Source of the DNA: Physella acuta
Lineage: Eukaryota > Mollusca > Gastropoda > Physidae
Assembly: GCF_028476545.1 (NCBI RefSeq)
Contig: NW_026733033.1
Location: forward strand, 166,501-230,500
DNA length: 64,000 nt
Reading direction: 5' to 3'
Shown here: positions 31,858 through 44,575 of the stretch, one piece after another
How positions within the stretch are numbered: the stretch's first letter is position 1
Layout: each line of letters starts with the position of its first letter
The notes under the pieces: model-generated
Told to the model about the DNA's origin: nothing
What the model saw: the letters and a program-made list of their open reading frames with translations, nothing else
Databases searched by the model: none
Program-made: the position numbers and the translations under genes

Positions 31858-32953
31858 CTCATTACAGGCCACGTTCAACCACTTGTTGATTGGTACAGGC
31901 CACATTCAACCACTTGTTGACTGATACAGGCCACATTCAACCACTTGACTGATACAGGCCACATTCATCCACTTGTTGACTGATACAGGCCACATTCAAC
32001 CACTTGACTGGTTCAAGCCACATTCAACCACTTGTTGACTGATACAGGCCACATCCAACCACTTGACTGGTACAGGCCACATTCAACCACTTGTTGACTG
32101 ATACAGGCCACATTCAACCACTTGACTGATACAGGCCACATCCAACCACTTGACTGATACAGGCCACATTCATCCACTTGTTGACTGATACAGGCCACAT
32201 TCAACCACTTGTTGACTGGTACAGGCCACATTCAACCACTTGTTGACTGATACAGGCCACATTCAACCACTTGACTGGTACATGCCACATTCAACCACTT
32301 GTTGACTGATACAGGCCACATTCAACCACTTGACTGATACAGGCCACATTCAACCACTTGACTGATACAGTCCACATTCAACCACTTATTGACTGATACA
32401 GTCCACATTCAACCACTTATTGACTGATACAGGCCACATTCAACCACTTGACTGATACAGGCCACATTCAACCACTTGTTGACTGATACAGTCCACATTC
32501 AACCACTTGTTGACTGATACAGGCCACATTCAACCACTTGACTGATACAGGCCACATTCAACCACTTGACTGATACAGGCCACATTCAACCACTGGTTGA
32601 CTGGTACAGGCCACATTCAACCACTGGTTGACTGATACAGGCCACATTCAACCACTTGTTGACTGATACAGGCCACATTCAACCACTTGACTGGTACAGG
32701 CCACATTCAACCACTTGACTGGTACAGGCCACATTCAACCACTTGACTGGTACAGGCCACATTCAACCACTTGTTGACTGGTACAGGCCACATTCAACCA
32801 CTTGACTGATACAGGCAAAATTCAACCACTTGATTGATACAGGCCACATTCAACCACTAGTTGACTGATACAGGCCACATTCAACCACTTGACTGGTACA
32901 GGCCACATTCATCCACTTGTTGATTGGTACAGGCCACATTCAACCACTGGCTG
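31858..32953. repeat. 30/33-bp minisatellite, about 35 units
   Basis: A 1.1-kb array of two interleaved unit lengths: ACAGGCCACATTCAACCACT followed by TGACTGAT (short form) or TGTTGACTGAT (long form). Units are very similar, which suggests recent expansion or homogenisation. The open frame over it is a by-product of the unit. Confidence 0.95.
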
Positions 32954-32959
32954 ACAACT

Positions 32960-33825
32960 GCTTTGTCTAAAATATGACGTCATACGGCAAGTGAAGCAGG
33001 TGGTGTTGTGGATGGATGGTGTGTGTGTCTGGCCCACTTTCCGTTTCTGTCTAGCCGTCATTAAACTTTGCTAGTCTAGCCGTGATACAACACAGCTAGT
33101 CAAGATTCAGACAACATGCCTTTTATACAACTATACAATCCTATATTATGTTATATCTTATATAACCACCAATATGCAGCAGTGTATGTATAAAACTACA
33201 AACATTGATAAGCGTGAATTAAACTGTAAAGATATTATTCAAGAGCAATCTTTTTTATTGCTGTCGTTGAATTAGCACAGGAAGTCTGAGGCTTGTTATC
33301 TCTTTAAAAAAAAAAAAGAAAAAATATTTCTCTTCAACAAGTATGTAACATTATTCAAGAATTTAAAAAAATACAACCGGAAACTAAATTCATAAAAATC
33401 TGGCTGTTAGTTTTATTTTTAGCGCTGCAAGCGTTCACCATTATGACTTCTGCTACAACTAGACATTCCATTTAGGCATAAAAATATCAATAAATCTCTA
33501 CAAATGAATAAGTATATTTTAACTATAATATTTAATAAATATTACAAATACTACGGAGTTAAAATCAAATCATACAAGCGTCTAACAATCGCTAATGCAT
33601 TTTGCAGGCCTAGAGAAAATCAGGCTATGGTAGCAGAAGTAAATCGGCCCCATAATTCCCCGCTAGTTTCCTATGGCTTCCTGACCTACTAAGCTAATTA
33701 TGCACAGTCCGCAGCCTTAGCCGAGCCGGCGACGGGAACGAATAATCTATGGAGGTCGGTTTGACCTCATCACTTACTGCATTTTCTCGACACCCAGCAG
33801 TGTAATGGGTTTATGCGCGAGACGG
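32960..33825. other. Unique-looking DNA, no gene seen
   Basis: Mixed-composition sequence. A patch near 33700-33760 (GCAGCCTTAGCCGAGCCGGCGA) is CpG-rich and resembles the GCCGAGCCTTGGCT patch at 1895-1913, but I cannot assign a role. Confidence 0.35.
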
Positions 33826-34370
33826 GAAGGGGGGGGGGGGGGGGGGTTGAGCTAGAGGAGGGTGGGGGCGCAAGGTTAGGAGTAGGGCAAATAGGGGAGG
33901 GTGAGGTTTAATAGTTAGTGGGGGGTGGCGTTATTATGAGGGGGGGGGGGGGGACATCACGAAAAGGTGGTATTAAAATATTTGACAATTGTAATTCAGG
34001 AGTAAGGCAAGCGGGGAGGGGATGAGGTTTAATAGTCAGTGTGTGTGTGGGGGGGGGGGGGTGTTATGAGGGGGAAAACTTCATGAAAAAAAGGTGGTAT
34101 TAAAATATTTGACATTTGTAATTCAGGTGTAAGGCAAGTAGGGGGTGGTGAGGGTGAGGTTAATAGTCAGTGGAGGATGGGTGGGGGAGGGAGACTCATG
34201 CAATAGGTGGTATTAAAATATTTGACTGTTGTAATTCAGGAGAAGGGCAAGCGGGGGGGGGGGGGGGTGAGGTTAATATTCCATGGGGGGGGGGGGGGGC
34301 ATTAATTACGAGAAGAAAAATGTCATGAGAAAGGTAGTATTTACGTATTTAACAATTGTAATTCAGATGG
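33826..34370. repeat. About 120-bp tandem repeat with long G tracts, four units
   Basis: Four units share GGTGGTATTAAAATATTTGA, TGTAATTCAGGAGTAAGGCA and GAGGTTTAATAGTCAGTG, separated by G runs of 8-20. All G tracts are on the plus strand. The unit order is constant while the G runs vary in length. Confidence 0.9.
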
Positions 34371-35565
34371 TCCAACTTAACAATTCAAACAATAGACATA
34401 TGGAAACTCTTTAAAAGTTTGACACTTAGAAAATCTTCAAAATAGATCTTTGATATACATTTAAACATTAACATGTTAAATGTTTATATTAAAGTAAAGA
34501 CTATTTACAGTATGGAGCATAGACACTTGGAAACACTTTTAAATATACACGTGATTTACAACTAAATATTGACTTGTCCTTTTTAAAATAAGGTTATTTT
34601 CTGTCATGTAGACACTTGGAAATACTTTAAAAATTTAAAATTTTGAGATTTAGAAACACTTTAGAAAGAGGCACTTTGAAAAGAAAACCACACGCAATAA
34701 CATAGCCAGTGAATACACGACCACGATTTTGCACTAAGATCTGTTTTCATTATATTTTATTTTTGAAAATTCCTAAGTTTTAATTATTTATTTATTTTAA
34801 TTATGAAGAATTATAGTGATGACGATGAACTGACATTCTCATGTTACATTTTATAATAACACGTGGTCCAATAAAGTTTCTTGAGAAATCAGATTTGTAT
34901 TTTTAAAACGCCGCCATTTTTATCACACTCTTACACATGCGTACATCTAGTCTACACATGCGGACAGGACGGCGAGGCTATTGATTATTTTATGTAGCAG
35001 GTTAGTATCGCTGTTTTTTATTAACTTCGAATTATACTCGTCGCGAGGCTGGGTGGGTCGGGGTGGGGGGGGGGGGGGGAGTGTGTGTGTGTGGTCGTGA
35101 CATAAAACATGTCGCACATCCCGAGGGGGTTACAGGGGTCGCTCTGGGCCGAACAGATAGCGTGGATTAGGGGATCAAATCCAGCTGTCGTCTGTGTTTT
35201 CATAACTACGACGGTGATTGTTTTTAGAACGGGGCATGTGCATCCTCCTTTTTTACCCCCCCCCCCCCCCCCCCATCTCACCCCACTCACCCACATTTTA
35301 ATTAACAGTATTATAATAATTGAAAATCTAAACCTGGTTAGAGATGTTTAATTGATATCAAACCGGCATTGGTATCTGTAATTCTATCCATAACCCATCT
35401 GCAGTCGAACTATAGCCCTAACATATGACACCAACCCTCATTATGAAAGTTGCTGAGAACGCTATGTCATTTTCTAGTGGATAAAACAACAAAGTACAGT
35501 ACGGCACAAAGGAATCACGACTTTGGGGATCTACAACATACTACTGTATCAGAAACAAACACAAC
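34371..35565. other. Non-coding DNA with G and C runs
   Basis: Contains a G run near 35059-35079 and a C run near 35258-35274, in opposite strand sense about 200 bases apart with GGGTGGGT and ACCCCACTCACCC on their outer sides. They form a long imperfect inverted repeat. No gene is supported. Confidence 0.45.
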
Positions 35566-35860
35566 CTTCTTCTTCGTTCTTAATTGTAATGTTGGCGGGA
35601 TACCCTCCAACGCAAAATTAAGCATTACGTGTCAACACTTTATGCACCATATGTCCAGTTGACTTAAATTTTAGCCTGCTTTTCTTTCTGAATTTGCTTC
35701 CATAGCCTTTTGTCCTACAAGGCAACAGTTGTTTTATTTTGGAGTTATCTTCCCTAAACGGGATGCTGTCCCCAGCTATCGAATCTCATCTGGCTAGGGG
35801 ATTTGAACTCGGGACTTTTCGGCAACCATAAACTTTATCAACCCGACCACGCCTATCCCA
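35566..35860 (-). mobile_element. SINE family 2, near full length
   Basis: On the minus strand it has a tRNA-like head, GGCGTGGTCGGGTTGATAAA then GAGTTCAAATCCCC, then a core with GGCTATGGAAGCAAAT and a tail ending AAGAAGAAGG. This is the best copy for defining the family in the window. Confidence 0.85.
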
Positions 35861-36415
35861 AAGCACCATAACCTCCAAACAAGCAAAATACTCCAATTGT
35901 GTTTCGCCTTTTACTTGTCATCTGGTATTATCTTGACCCAATTCAACAACACGTTTGCACAAAGAAACAATTTTTTTTAAAACAGATTACCCTATATAAC
36001 ATTATAGGGTATATCTGTTATTGATCTGATCATTTATCAAGCATAGCCTGCATGTTAGGTTAATGATGCTAAATCGACTGTTCGATTTTAATATTATGGC
36101 TGTGGTTTAAAAAGGTTTATGTGGTCTATATTAATATTTCTTTGTCAAGATTATAGATATGTAATGTTGAAAAGCGTAAGGACTGCTGTCCAATTAAGGT
36201 GTATTTGTCTGGGCTAAATACAAACGTTATGGGATTAAGATGAAGATTAACCTAAATTTTAACATTCTATGATAACTGTGTATTATTTAAAAGAAAAACA
36301 AGTATCGACACTCAATCTGTGTTTTTTAAAAAACCTTTCACAGAATACAGACATAAAGAGTATACGTTAGAACAACTTTAGACAAAAAAAATCCTCATCG
36401 AAATATTAATAAGTA

Positions 36416-36588
36416 AAGTTCCTTTTCAAACCTGACGGTCTATGGGGCAAGTGGGGTAACGTAAACCTGTTTGTGACTATGAAAATATGATGTGATCAAG
36501 CCTTTGCTTTCCCTAACGTTGGGTACCTGGGATTCGAACTCGGGATTTTCAGATAAGCAGTCTATTGCTCTACTTCATGGCCATGTCG
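36416..36588 (-). mobile_element. SINE family 1, internally deleted
   Basis: Both ends of the SINE are present (tail AAACCTGACGGTCTATGGGG, head GGGATTCGAACTCGGGA) but the middle is shortened. Minus orientation. Confidence 0.82.
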
Positions 36589-36589
36589 A

Positions 36590-37440
36590 ATTGGTTGCAG
36601 ATTTATTTTTTTAATTTAAAGAATCAATTTAAAATCGACATAAATAAAACACGTATTAACCAAATAGTCCCGTTCTAGAATATTCTAGATACACAATCCA
36701 GCAACCTTTCAAGTAAACAAGACAAAAAAAAACAACACATGTTTTGACACTTCTTGATATACAAGCAAGAATCAACCGGGAGGGCAATGGTATCTGCTGC
36801 ATAAAACGTTAGCAAAACCTATTCCTACGTTACAGCACGCCAAATGTATATGTGAGAGGGGAGGGGAGGAGGAAAAAGTTATGCAGAGAACTCGCGTTAT
36901 TCATTTGATTAACATGCTCGGCGGGTTGTTATGTCTCCGTCTCAGCTCGTCAAAACTAGGTGCACTCGCATTAGCCTGCGAGCGGGGTGACCACTAAAAC
37001 CTGGAGGGATTTAAGGCCCCACTTTCTCCAGGTTAACACGTGACTTCAATTTTTATTAACCAACTATTTTTAAAGTAGTTTATTATTTTTAAGTATGTTT
37101 ATGTCTATAAAATATAAATATAGTGACACACAGACTACTCGAAGCAAAATGTATCGTCCCAATAAATAAAAAGAATAAGAGTGTACGATTTTCAAATAAA
37201 TTATGGATACATACTGTGTTGTGTATTTTAAATTTATACCCCTGTGTCTCTACTTATCGGATAAAGGAATGTTTTTATCTCAATACGGTAGCAAATGGAA
37301 TTTATTTTAAGGAAAAACAATAAAAATAAGTTGTTTTTTTTATCGGATATAAAACAGGCATTGGCCTTTGAAAAGCCTAGGCTTGACATCAACTTCGCGA
37401 ACCACAAGCTATCAAAATAAAAATATAAAAAAACAACTTT
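36590..37440. other. Non-coding DNA, no gene seen
   Basis: AT-rich flanks around a GC-richer patch near 36890-37020. No exon or repeat that I can support. Confidence 0.35.
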
Positions 37441-37441
37441 G

Positions 37442-37512
37442 AGTCGCAAGAGGCAGACAACGAAACCAGACAACGAAACCAGACTACGAAAGCAGACAAT
37501 GAAAGCACACTA
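37442..37512. repeat. 15-bp tandem repeat, GACAACGAAACCA
   Basis: Four to five imperfect 15-base units with drift from AACCAGACAACG to AGCAGACAATG. Confidence 0.75.
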
Positions 37513-37859
37513 GCCTTCACAATACAAGAAAAAACAATTCCCCCCATATGAACAAATCTGAAGAATTCCGGGTATATTAAATTTAATTACAATCAGCCCT
37601 AGCATGTCTGCCGAAGTCAGTCTGAGGTTGAGAATCCTTTAGGGGCGAATCAAACGTCAAGGGAGGCCGTGGCTTTGTAGTGCGGCCGTCATAGAGGGCT
37701 GCTGGAATATAAAACTACAGGTCCGCGTGTATTCCGGAAACCAAACACGTCCAACGGATTAACGGACGGAGACTTGGTGTCGAGCGCTCTATTTGTTTCT
37801 CTGAGATAAAAGAGCCTGCAATACTGTTGCAGAAACTTCAAAGCTGTAGGGATGCTTGC

Positions 37860-37882
37860 GTGTATGTATGTGTATGTATAGT

Positions 37883-37923
<41 letters not shown>
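37860..37923. repeat. TG/TA microsatellite
   Basis: A TGTATG stretch turning into a pure TA run. Confidence 0.92.
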
Positions 37924-37926
<3 letters not shown>

Positions 37927-38601
37927 TCGGGGTGGAGTAGAGGAGCCCATGATAGACTGGGATAGACGACCCCCGGTGGGGGTGTTAAGCCCTCTCGACT
38001 GTAGAGTGAGGGCGTCTAGAAGATGTGATGTAGAAAAATTCTGCTAGGATAGAGAAGTATGAGTGGGAGGGGGGGGGGAGGGGTTGATTTTGGCTGATTA
38101 ATGCTATGTAATTTATAGCTATAAGAATGCTGCATGTTAAATACTTGTTTATAAATTGTAAATTCTAACTATCAAGATGTGACATTGAACTTTAGCTATA
38201 AAAATGTTTGAAATACTAGCTTCAGGAAAACGTGGGTTGCAAGTTCTAGCTCTAAAAAAATAAATCTATACCCTAAAGATTAAACTAGAAATAGTTTTAA
38301 GCAAATATGACATCGTGTTCAACTTTTCATTGGCTCAGCGTTAATTAATCGTTAATTGAAAGAGTTGACATTAAACTCAATTAGCATTAATAACACTACG
38401 CGATTTTCAGTCTAATTTGAAAGTAGTAAATTTAAGCTATAACTAACTACCAAATGGGTTAAATAAAAGATCATCTTTAAGATGCATTTTAAAAAATGCG
38501 TTTGTATAAAGTCTTCATGCAAGGATCTCAAATTTTACACAACATGATCATTCAACTTTTTCCAAGAGCAGCATACTAATAAGTATATTATAACAAAAGC
38601 A

Positions 38602-38687
<86 letters not shown>

Positions 38688-38702
38688 GAGAGATATAGAT
38701 AT
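38602..38702. repeat. TG/TA/GA microsatellite
   Basis: GT repeats, then about 60 bases of TA, then AGAGATATAGATATAG. Similar arrangement to the run at 37860. Confidence 0.92.
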
Positions 38703-39898
38703 AGGCATAAATATACACATTACGGCATACACCTTACAGTACATAAACGTATGTAAACAACATTCATCACGTAGACACTGTCATGTCTGTCTACATAAAT
38801 GTGTCGTCTGCCGTGACACAGATCGCCCGCCCGATCAAACCCAAACGATAACAGAAAACACCGCCTGGCGTAAGGCAACCAATATCGAAAAAGTCCGGAC
38901 CGGCACGCAGCGTGCCAGGGCAATGAGTCTGCGCATGTCTGAAAGTTCAGGTCACTGTGACTCGATACTGTGGCGGTAAGGTTAGATCAGCACGGACTAA
39001 AATCTTTTCAGTACTAGATCTAGATACATTTTTCTTTTTAAATAATCAAGCTGAATCGTCATTATTTTAAAGGCCAGTTAATTTTTGAAAAAAAATAAGA
39101 TAGATATTGGAATAAGTTATATCAGGACTATAAGTCGACAATGTATGCCAAATTACATGTTTTATTAAAAGCTGAGCTAAATCCACGTTAATAAGCAATG
39201 TCATTACACTTTCAATTAATTAGGCCCGAATAAAATTTTCAGCATAGACTAGGTTGAAATGAACTGGGAATGAGGGTGTGTGTGTGGGGGGTGGGGGGGG
39301 GGTACAGGCTGAAAACTATCCGGGGTGGGGGTCGGCAGAAAATTTTCCGCGCCCCGTGGGAGTCACAAATTGATTGTCTCTGATTGTATCTTGTTAATCC
39401 AACACAGTCGACATACGAACCAACACATTTTACAAGGGTGTTGTGTTGATACACATTTCACAAGTGTGTAATGTCGGTACACATTTCACAAGTGTGTAGT
39501 GCTGAATGCTGATTTTACTAAACAAGTGAACTACATCGCTGAGCTATCGAACAAATAAAAGCGTATAGACTTTTTAAAATGTTTACTGTACCGGGCATAA
39601 TTTATTGACTTATTTTAAAACATTTACCTTACAAAACAGACAAAAGCCGTGTGCCCTAACAACAGCAATACACACAGTGTAACCCTGTAACGACCATCAC
39701 ATAACGCAAGCATTAGAAAACCCTATCTCTATATATTTATAAGTATACCGTATCCATCCCACCAAAGCACACTATATTTTTTTCTTCTTTAGGTGACCAG
39801 AGTGACCTTATACGTGTAGCGGTGGAGTGTTAGACCAGTAGCGCGGCGACAGAAATCGATAATTCAACTTTTTAAAAAATGTATCTTACTGTTGTTGC

Positions 39899-40216
39899 TT
39901 TTCTTCTTCTTAGCTCTTAATTGTTATGTTAGAGGATATTTCCTCCAACATAATTAAGTATTACGTGAAAACTTGTTATGCGCCATATACGAAGTTGACT
40001 CCTATTTCAGTCTACTTTTCCTTTTTTTTTTTTTTGGATTTACGTCCATAGCCTTTGTCAAACCAAGAACAAAAAAAGGTAACAGTTATTTGATTTAGGA
40101 ATTTTCTTTCCCAGATGGGTTGCTGTCCCCAGCTATCGGGCCTCATCTACCCGGGGGTTCAAACTCGGGACTTTTCGGTTTAGCAACCATGAGCTGTACC
40201 GACCCAACCGCGCCGA
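39899..40216 (-). mobile_element. SINE family 2, near full length
   Basis: Minus-strand copy with head side GGTTCAAACTCGGGACTTTT, central GACAAAGGCTATGGACGTAA region and a long internal A run. The tail end is AAGAAGAAGAA. Confidence 0.85.
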
Positions 40217-40867
40217 TAAACAGAGGACAACCCCTAGACTAGCTGTGTACCTCTATTCTCAAAATTTCATAACGAAAGTTTGAAACAAATTTTGATACTC
40301 TCTAACGAGAGAGAGTGCAGCGCAAAACAGAGAGAGAGTAAGGGGGTGAAAACAAGATAGCGAGAGTGAAACAACAGAGGGCATTCATCCCAAGTCGCCA
40401 GGTCGACTCGCCCTCCTCCTACACCCCCCCCCCCACACACACACAGACAAGTGTTGAGTAATTTACCCTAGGTGGCAGCGAGGTAGCGCCGCTACGTACA
40501 GTCAGCACAGTCTACACCCAATGCTCAGCTTGAGCAAAACACGGCGTAATTTATCAAGTTGTTTTTTTTTCTTTCTTCCCCAGCCTACACATCAGACTAG
40601 TACAGATAGGCGGGGGTGGGTGGTGGGGGGAGATCAACAACATTCGTAAATAGCAGGTCCCGGATAACGGACAGAATAAAGATGGCGTGCGAGAGAGTGG
40701 AATGAACGAGGGGACGTGAGTTCTCTAGCACGTCCGCACTTAAAATGTCAACATGTCCGTAAACAAAGTCACAATTAGAAAAATGATAAGTTAATATTTA
40801 ATATAGACACACTTACGTTAGATAATCGCATGTAGTTATCGCTGATAATTAGTAGAGTAAGTAAGTT

Positions 40868-41115
40868 AAGTTCCCCATTCAAAACCTGACGGTCAATAGG
40901 GAAAGTGAAGTAGAGTTCATCTGTTTCTGTGACCTCGGCATATGAAGGGATAGTGTGGTCAGCTCTATGCCTAACGCCTTTACTTTTCCAAACTTGAGTT
41001 AGGTACCCATCAGAGCTGGGTGGACTCAGGGACGGTCTACTGAATTAAACCCGGATTCGAACTCGAGACTTACAGGTTAGCAGTCTAGCTCTCTACAGCT
41101 AGGTAACTCGGTCCA
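40868..41115 (-). mobile_element. SINE family 1, near full length
   Basis: Minus-strand copy with CAGAGCTGGGTGGACTCAGG and a B-box side CCCGGATTCGAACTCGAGA. No convincing target duplication. Confidence 0.87.
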
Positions 41116-41423
41116 TTCCCTAATAATTCCTTAATCCTAACCCTAGCCATGACCTAACAATTATTGTGTGTTCGTGTCTGCGGCCGTTGTTTCTATACGG
41201 AAAATTATGGTTCAGAATTAGCTAATGATCGACAGGCCGATATAAAATCTAGTATGTTCAAATACCACCAAACACTGATACCGTGTAATATTTCGCTAAA
41301 AAGTAAAAGAAATTACGCATGTATTAACGTGTTCAGATTCGACATCTCCTTATAGAACTCAAATGTGAGTAATACATCTTCAAAAAAAAAATAATTTATC
41401 ACAATTACTAAACAATGAGAGGT

Positions 41424-41883
41424 ATCTATTTAATTATTGAATTATAATATGGTAACAAAGTATCCATTTAATTATTGAATTATAATTTGGTAACTTTGTA
41501 AGTATCCATTTAATTATTGAATTATGACTTGGTAACTTTGTAACTATCCATTTCATTATGGAATTATAATTTGATAACTTTGTAAATTTCCATTTATTTT
41601 AATTACTGAATTATAATTTGGTAACTTTGTAAATATCCATTTAATTACTGAATTATAATTTGGTAACTTTGTAAATATCCATTTAATTACTGAATTATAG
41701 TTTGGTAACTTTGAAGTTTCCATTTAAGTTATTGAATTATAATTTGGTAACTTTGTAAATATCCATTTAATTACTGAATTATAATTTGGTAACTTTGTAA
41801 ATATCCATTTAATTACCAAATTATAATTTGGTAACTTTGTAAATATCCATTTAATTACCAAATTATAATTTGGTAACTTTGTT
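41424..41883. repeat. About 42-bp minisatellite with GGTAACTTTG
   Basis: Eleven or so units of ATCCATTTAATTACTGAATT followed by ATAATTTGGTAACTTTGTAA. Variation is mostly ATTATTG/ATTACTG/ATTACCA. The GGTAACTTTG element is donor-like on the plus strand. Confidence 0.9.
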
Positions 41884-42145
41884 CCTGAAACGTGTGACGC
41901 ATGGAGGAGGATTCTGAAAGTGTTACTTCTCTCTGCAGTTTTTCAATGTAGTGTTAATTAACTGACGAGTTGTTTTTTTTTCTTTTCCATCTTACAAATT
42001 CCAAAAACACTATCAATACACATTTTAGAAAGGAATTACCATTGTATAATTTAATTTAAAAAAATTGTTTTTGTTTTGAATTAGACTTCGTTTTAAAGTG
42101 TGACGCCTTTGGGGCCAGAGGGTGCTGTCCTTTTTAGTGACCCTT

Positions 42146-42211
42146 AGGGACAACGTAAAGGGAGGGGGGGATCGCCGTGTAAAAGCGTAACGTCATTTAT
42201 GGGCGATCCCT
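42146..42211. mobile_element. Partial MITE related to the element at 2374
   Basis: Right arm AAAAGCGTAACGTCATTTAT then GGGCGATCCCT matches the right arm of the 2374-2570 element (AAAAGCGTGATGTCACTTAT). The left arm is shortened. Confidence 0.55.
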
Positions 42212-43259
42212 AAAACTGAATATTGAGAAGTATTGTAAATATTGTAAATATGCACACGTTAATTGATTTTTAATGTATAGGCCTACCTCAGCTATTCAAT
42301 ATATCCTGTCTGAGATTAGCTTTAATATAAATGATTCATAAAAAGCAGGTTTTTTAAAAATAAAACGTTAGCGATTCTGAAATAGGAAGTTAAAGAGCTT
42401 AAATCTGTATGGTTAGTTAGTCTTCCGATCATAAATATTTTAAAAACCCAGTTGTGTTCTTGATAGTATCGAACAGGTATTGTTTCGTTGTGTTCTATAA
42501 TAATGTAGCAGTTTTTAAATGATTCCTGTAATTGTAGTGTTTTGTGTGAATATTGTCGCGCAGTTTCATGCCGACAGTTGGCATGTTTTGAAAGATTATT
42601 AGTTAGCATTTTTAAACACAGATATTAAACCACTTATATCAACAAGGTTATAATTTTACACGGCAGCCAAATCACTTATTTTAAAACGGCAGCTCATACT
42701 AGCCGTATTGGAAATTTTTTTAAAGATTGAAGTCAAGTCATTCTTCGACAAACGGCAATTATTTTAGTGTTTTTTTTAACCACGGTGGTTAATTAATTAG
42801 TTTTTAATCACAACGGTAAAAATCACTTTATATCCTTAGCAGCCAAACCACAACTTTCTTTTTTAACAGCAGTCAAACCACATTATTTTATTTAAACACA
42901 ATTGGACTGTTTTATTTTTAACACGGCAGTCCAACTAAAACTCTATTTTTAACACAGTCAAAACACATTTTCTAATGAACAGGTGTATATCCACATCCAG
43001 TTTCAAAATGGCGATAAAGCGTTACATTTTAATACAAGAAATAAGAACACGGGCTACTAAAAATAATTATTTCCAGCACCTTATTCAAAATCCAGAAACA
43101 AGCTATGATACTTTTTAAAAAAAAATCTGTCTTCGAGATGGTCGTTCGGTTATTTATACATCTTCAGCAAAACGAGAGAGGAAAAAAAAGTCAATAAAAA
43201 TACTTGAATCGACTGAAACAATCCCCCCCCCCCCCCCCCCCGTCCAATTTCTAGCGGCC

Positions 43260-43448
43260 TCACTTGTTGAGCGGGAGTTTACCAGTCTTGCTGGGAGCTG
43301 TCTGGCAGTCTAGACAGCAGACGTAATTGGAGGCGATGGCCGCAGTGTCCTGTCAATAACACGAGGGGTCAAGTCTGACACGGGCCAGCTCGAGGTCGGC
43401 CGCGGTGTGGTCCAGACGAAGATGGGTGCGCAGTAGGTAGGGGTCAGA
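43260..43448 (-). CDS. Candidate exon of unknown gene
   Basis: On the minus strand a 19-base C tract followed by AG (43450-43449) makes a strong acceptor-like site. It is followed by 31 codons, SDPYLLRTHLRLDHT then AADLELARVRLDPSCY, ending in TGA at 43353-43355. The same frame then stays open for 30 more codons (QDTAAIASNYVCCLDCQTAP then SKTGKLPLNK) to TGA at 43260. Composition is protein-like and GC-rich, unlike the neighbourhood. It could be a last exon, with the second half as 3' UTR or a decayed exon. A second acceptor-like TTATTGACAG precedes the second half. The pyrimidine-rich array at 43483-43990 leads into the acceptor. I do not recognise the protein. Confidence 0.3.
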
Positions 43449-43482
43449 CTGGGGGGGGGGGGGGGGGGGTCTTGTTAGGGGC

Positions 43483-43990
43483 AGGAGATACTGACCGGGG
43501 TAGGAAGGAGGTGGTATGGTAATGGTGTGACAATGGAGGTATTGGTCAGGTATAAGGGGAGGTACACTGACCAGTTATATGGGGAGGTACTGACAAGGTA
43601 TAAGGGGAGGTACACTGACCAGGTGTAAGAGGAGGTAGTGACCAGTTATTGGGGGGGTACTGACCAGGTGTAAGGAGAGGTACTTACCAGATATAAGGGA
43701 GGGGAGTATTATCCAGGTATAAGGGGAGGTAGTGACCAGGTGTAAGGGGAGGTAGTGACCAGGTGTAAGGGGAGGTACTGACCAGGTGTAAGGGGAGGTA
43801 GTGACCAGGTGTAAGGGGAGGTACTGACCAGGTGTAAGGGGAGGTACTGACTAGTTTAAGGAGAGGTACTTACCAGATATAAGGGAGGGGGGTATTATCC
43901 AGGTATAAGGGGAGGTAGTGACCAGGTGTAAGGGGAGGTAGTGACCAGGTGTAAGGGGAGGTACTGGCTACACTTAAGCGACGTACTGAC
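43483..43990. repeat. About 22-bp minisatellite, AGGTGTAAGGGGAGGTACTG
   Basis: More than fifteen units, with a higher-order copy of a block near 43655-43740 repeated near 43845-43915. On the minus strand the units are pyrimidine-rich (CCTCCCCTTACACCTGG). Confidence 0.92.
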
Positions 43991-44400
43991 TAGATGTATG
44001 AAGTAGAGAGACAGATGTCATAGGATGGACTGAGATGTAGGATTTATATCAGGGTGATTTAACTAATGGTATTACCAGGGTTAATGTGTATTTAATATGG
44101 TTTACATGGAGTTAAGGTAGAAAAACAAATTAACACCGAAGGTATGCTCATTTACCTAGAATGTTATCAAGTGTTGTAACATGTGATTAAACACATCACG
44201 TGACCAAATGTTCCGCACGTGATCAATCCATGACGTAACTGCCACATTAGATAATGAACCGTTGGGCATTCACGCTTCTTGATTATTTTTAGAAACTCGT
44301 ACAATGCGTGTGAAGATTCAAATTCTCGGAGGTCGATTCACAACAGCACTTCTATATCTCAGACTAAGCTATTAGCAGCGGACCAAGTGTACGGTTAGGG

Positions 44401-44575
44401 CAGAGGCGAAGCGACGGGGAGCGGGGGGTACATATGTCCCGGGCGCCGACTAAAAGCTCATATTAACTGCAGTTTTGAATTATAAACAAAAAATATATAT
44501 ACGGTGGGGGGGGGGGGGGGGGGCGCCAAACTGAAAGTTAGTCCCCGGGCGACGAGAGGGGTCGCTACGCTTCTG
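44401..44575. mobile_element. hAT-type MITE with perfect 8-bp target duplication
   Basis: Ends are CAGAGGCGAAGCGAC and, inverted, CAGAAGCGTAGCGAC. It is flanked by GGTTAGGG on both sides (44393-44400 and 44576-44583). Length 175 with no open frame. Internal subterminal palindromic words GTCCCGGGCGCC are shared with the copies at 50046 and 50577. The 8-bp duplication and CAGAG-type ends fit the hAT superfamily. Confidence 0.92.

Noticed and set aside
31858-32953. CRISPR-like array
   Set aside because: There are no unique spacers; units are contiguous tandem repeats in an animal genome.
43260-43448. A selenoprotein exon with TGA as selenocysteine
   Set aside because: No known selenoprotein motif around the TGA and no SECIS seen; kept only as a low-weight possibility.
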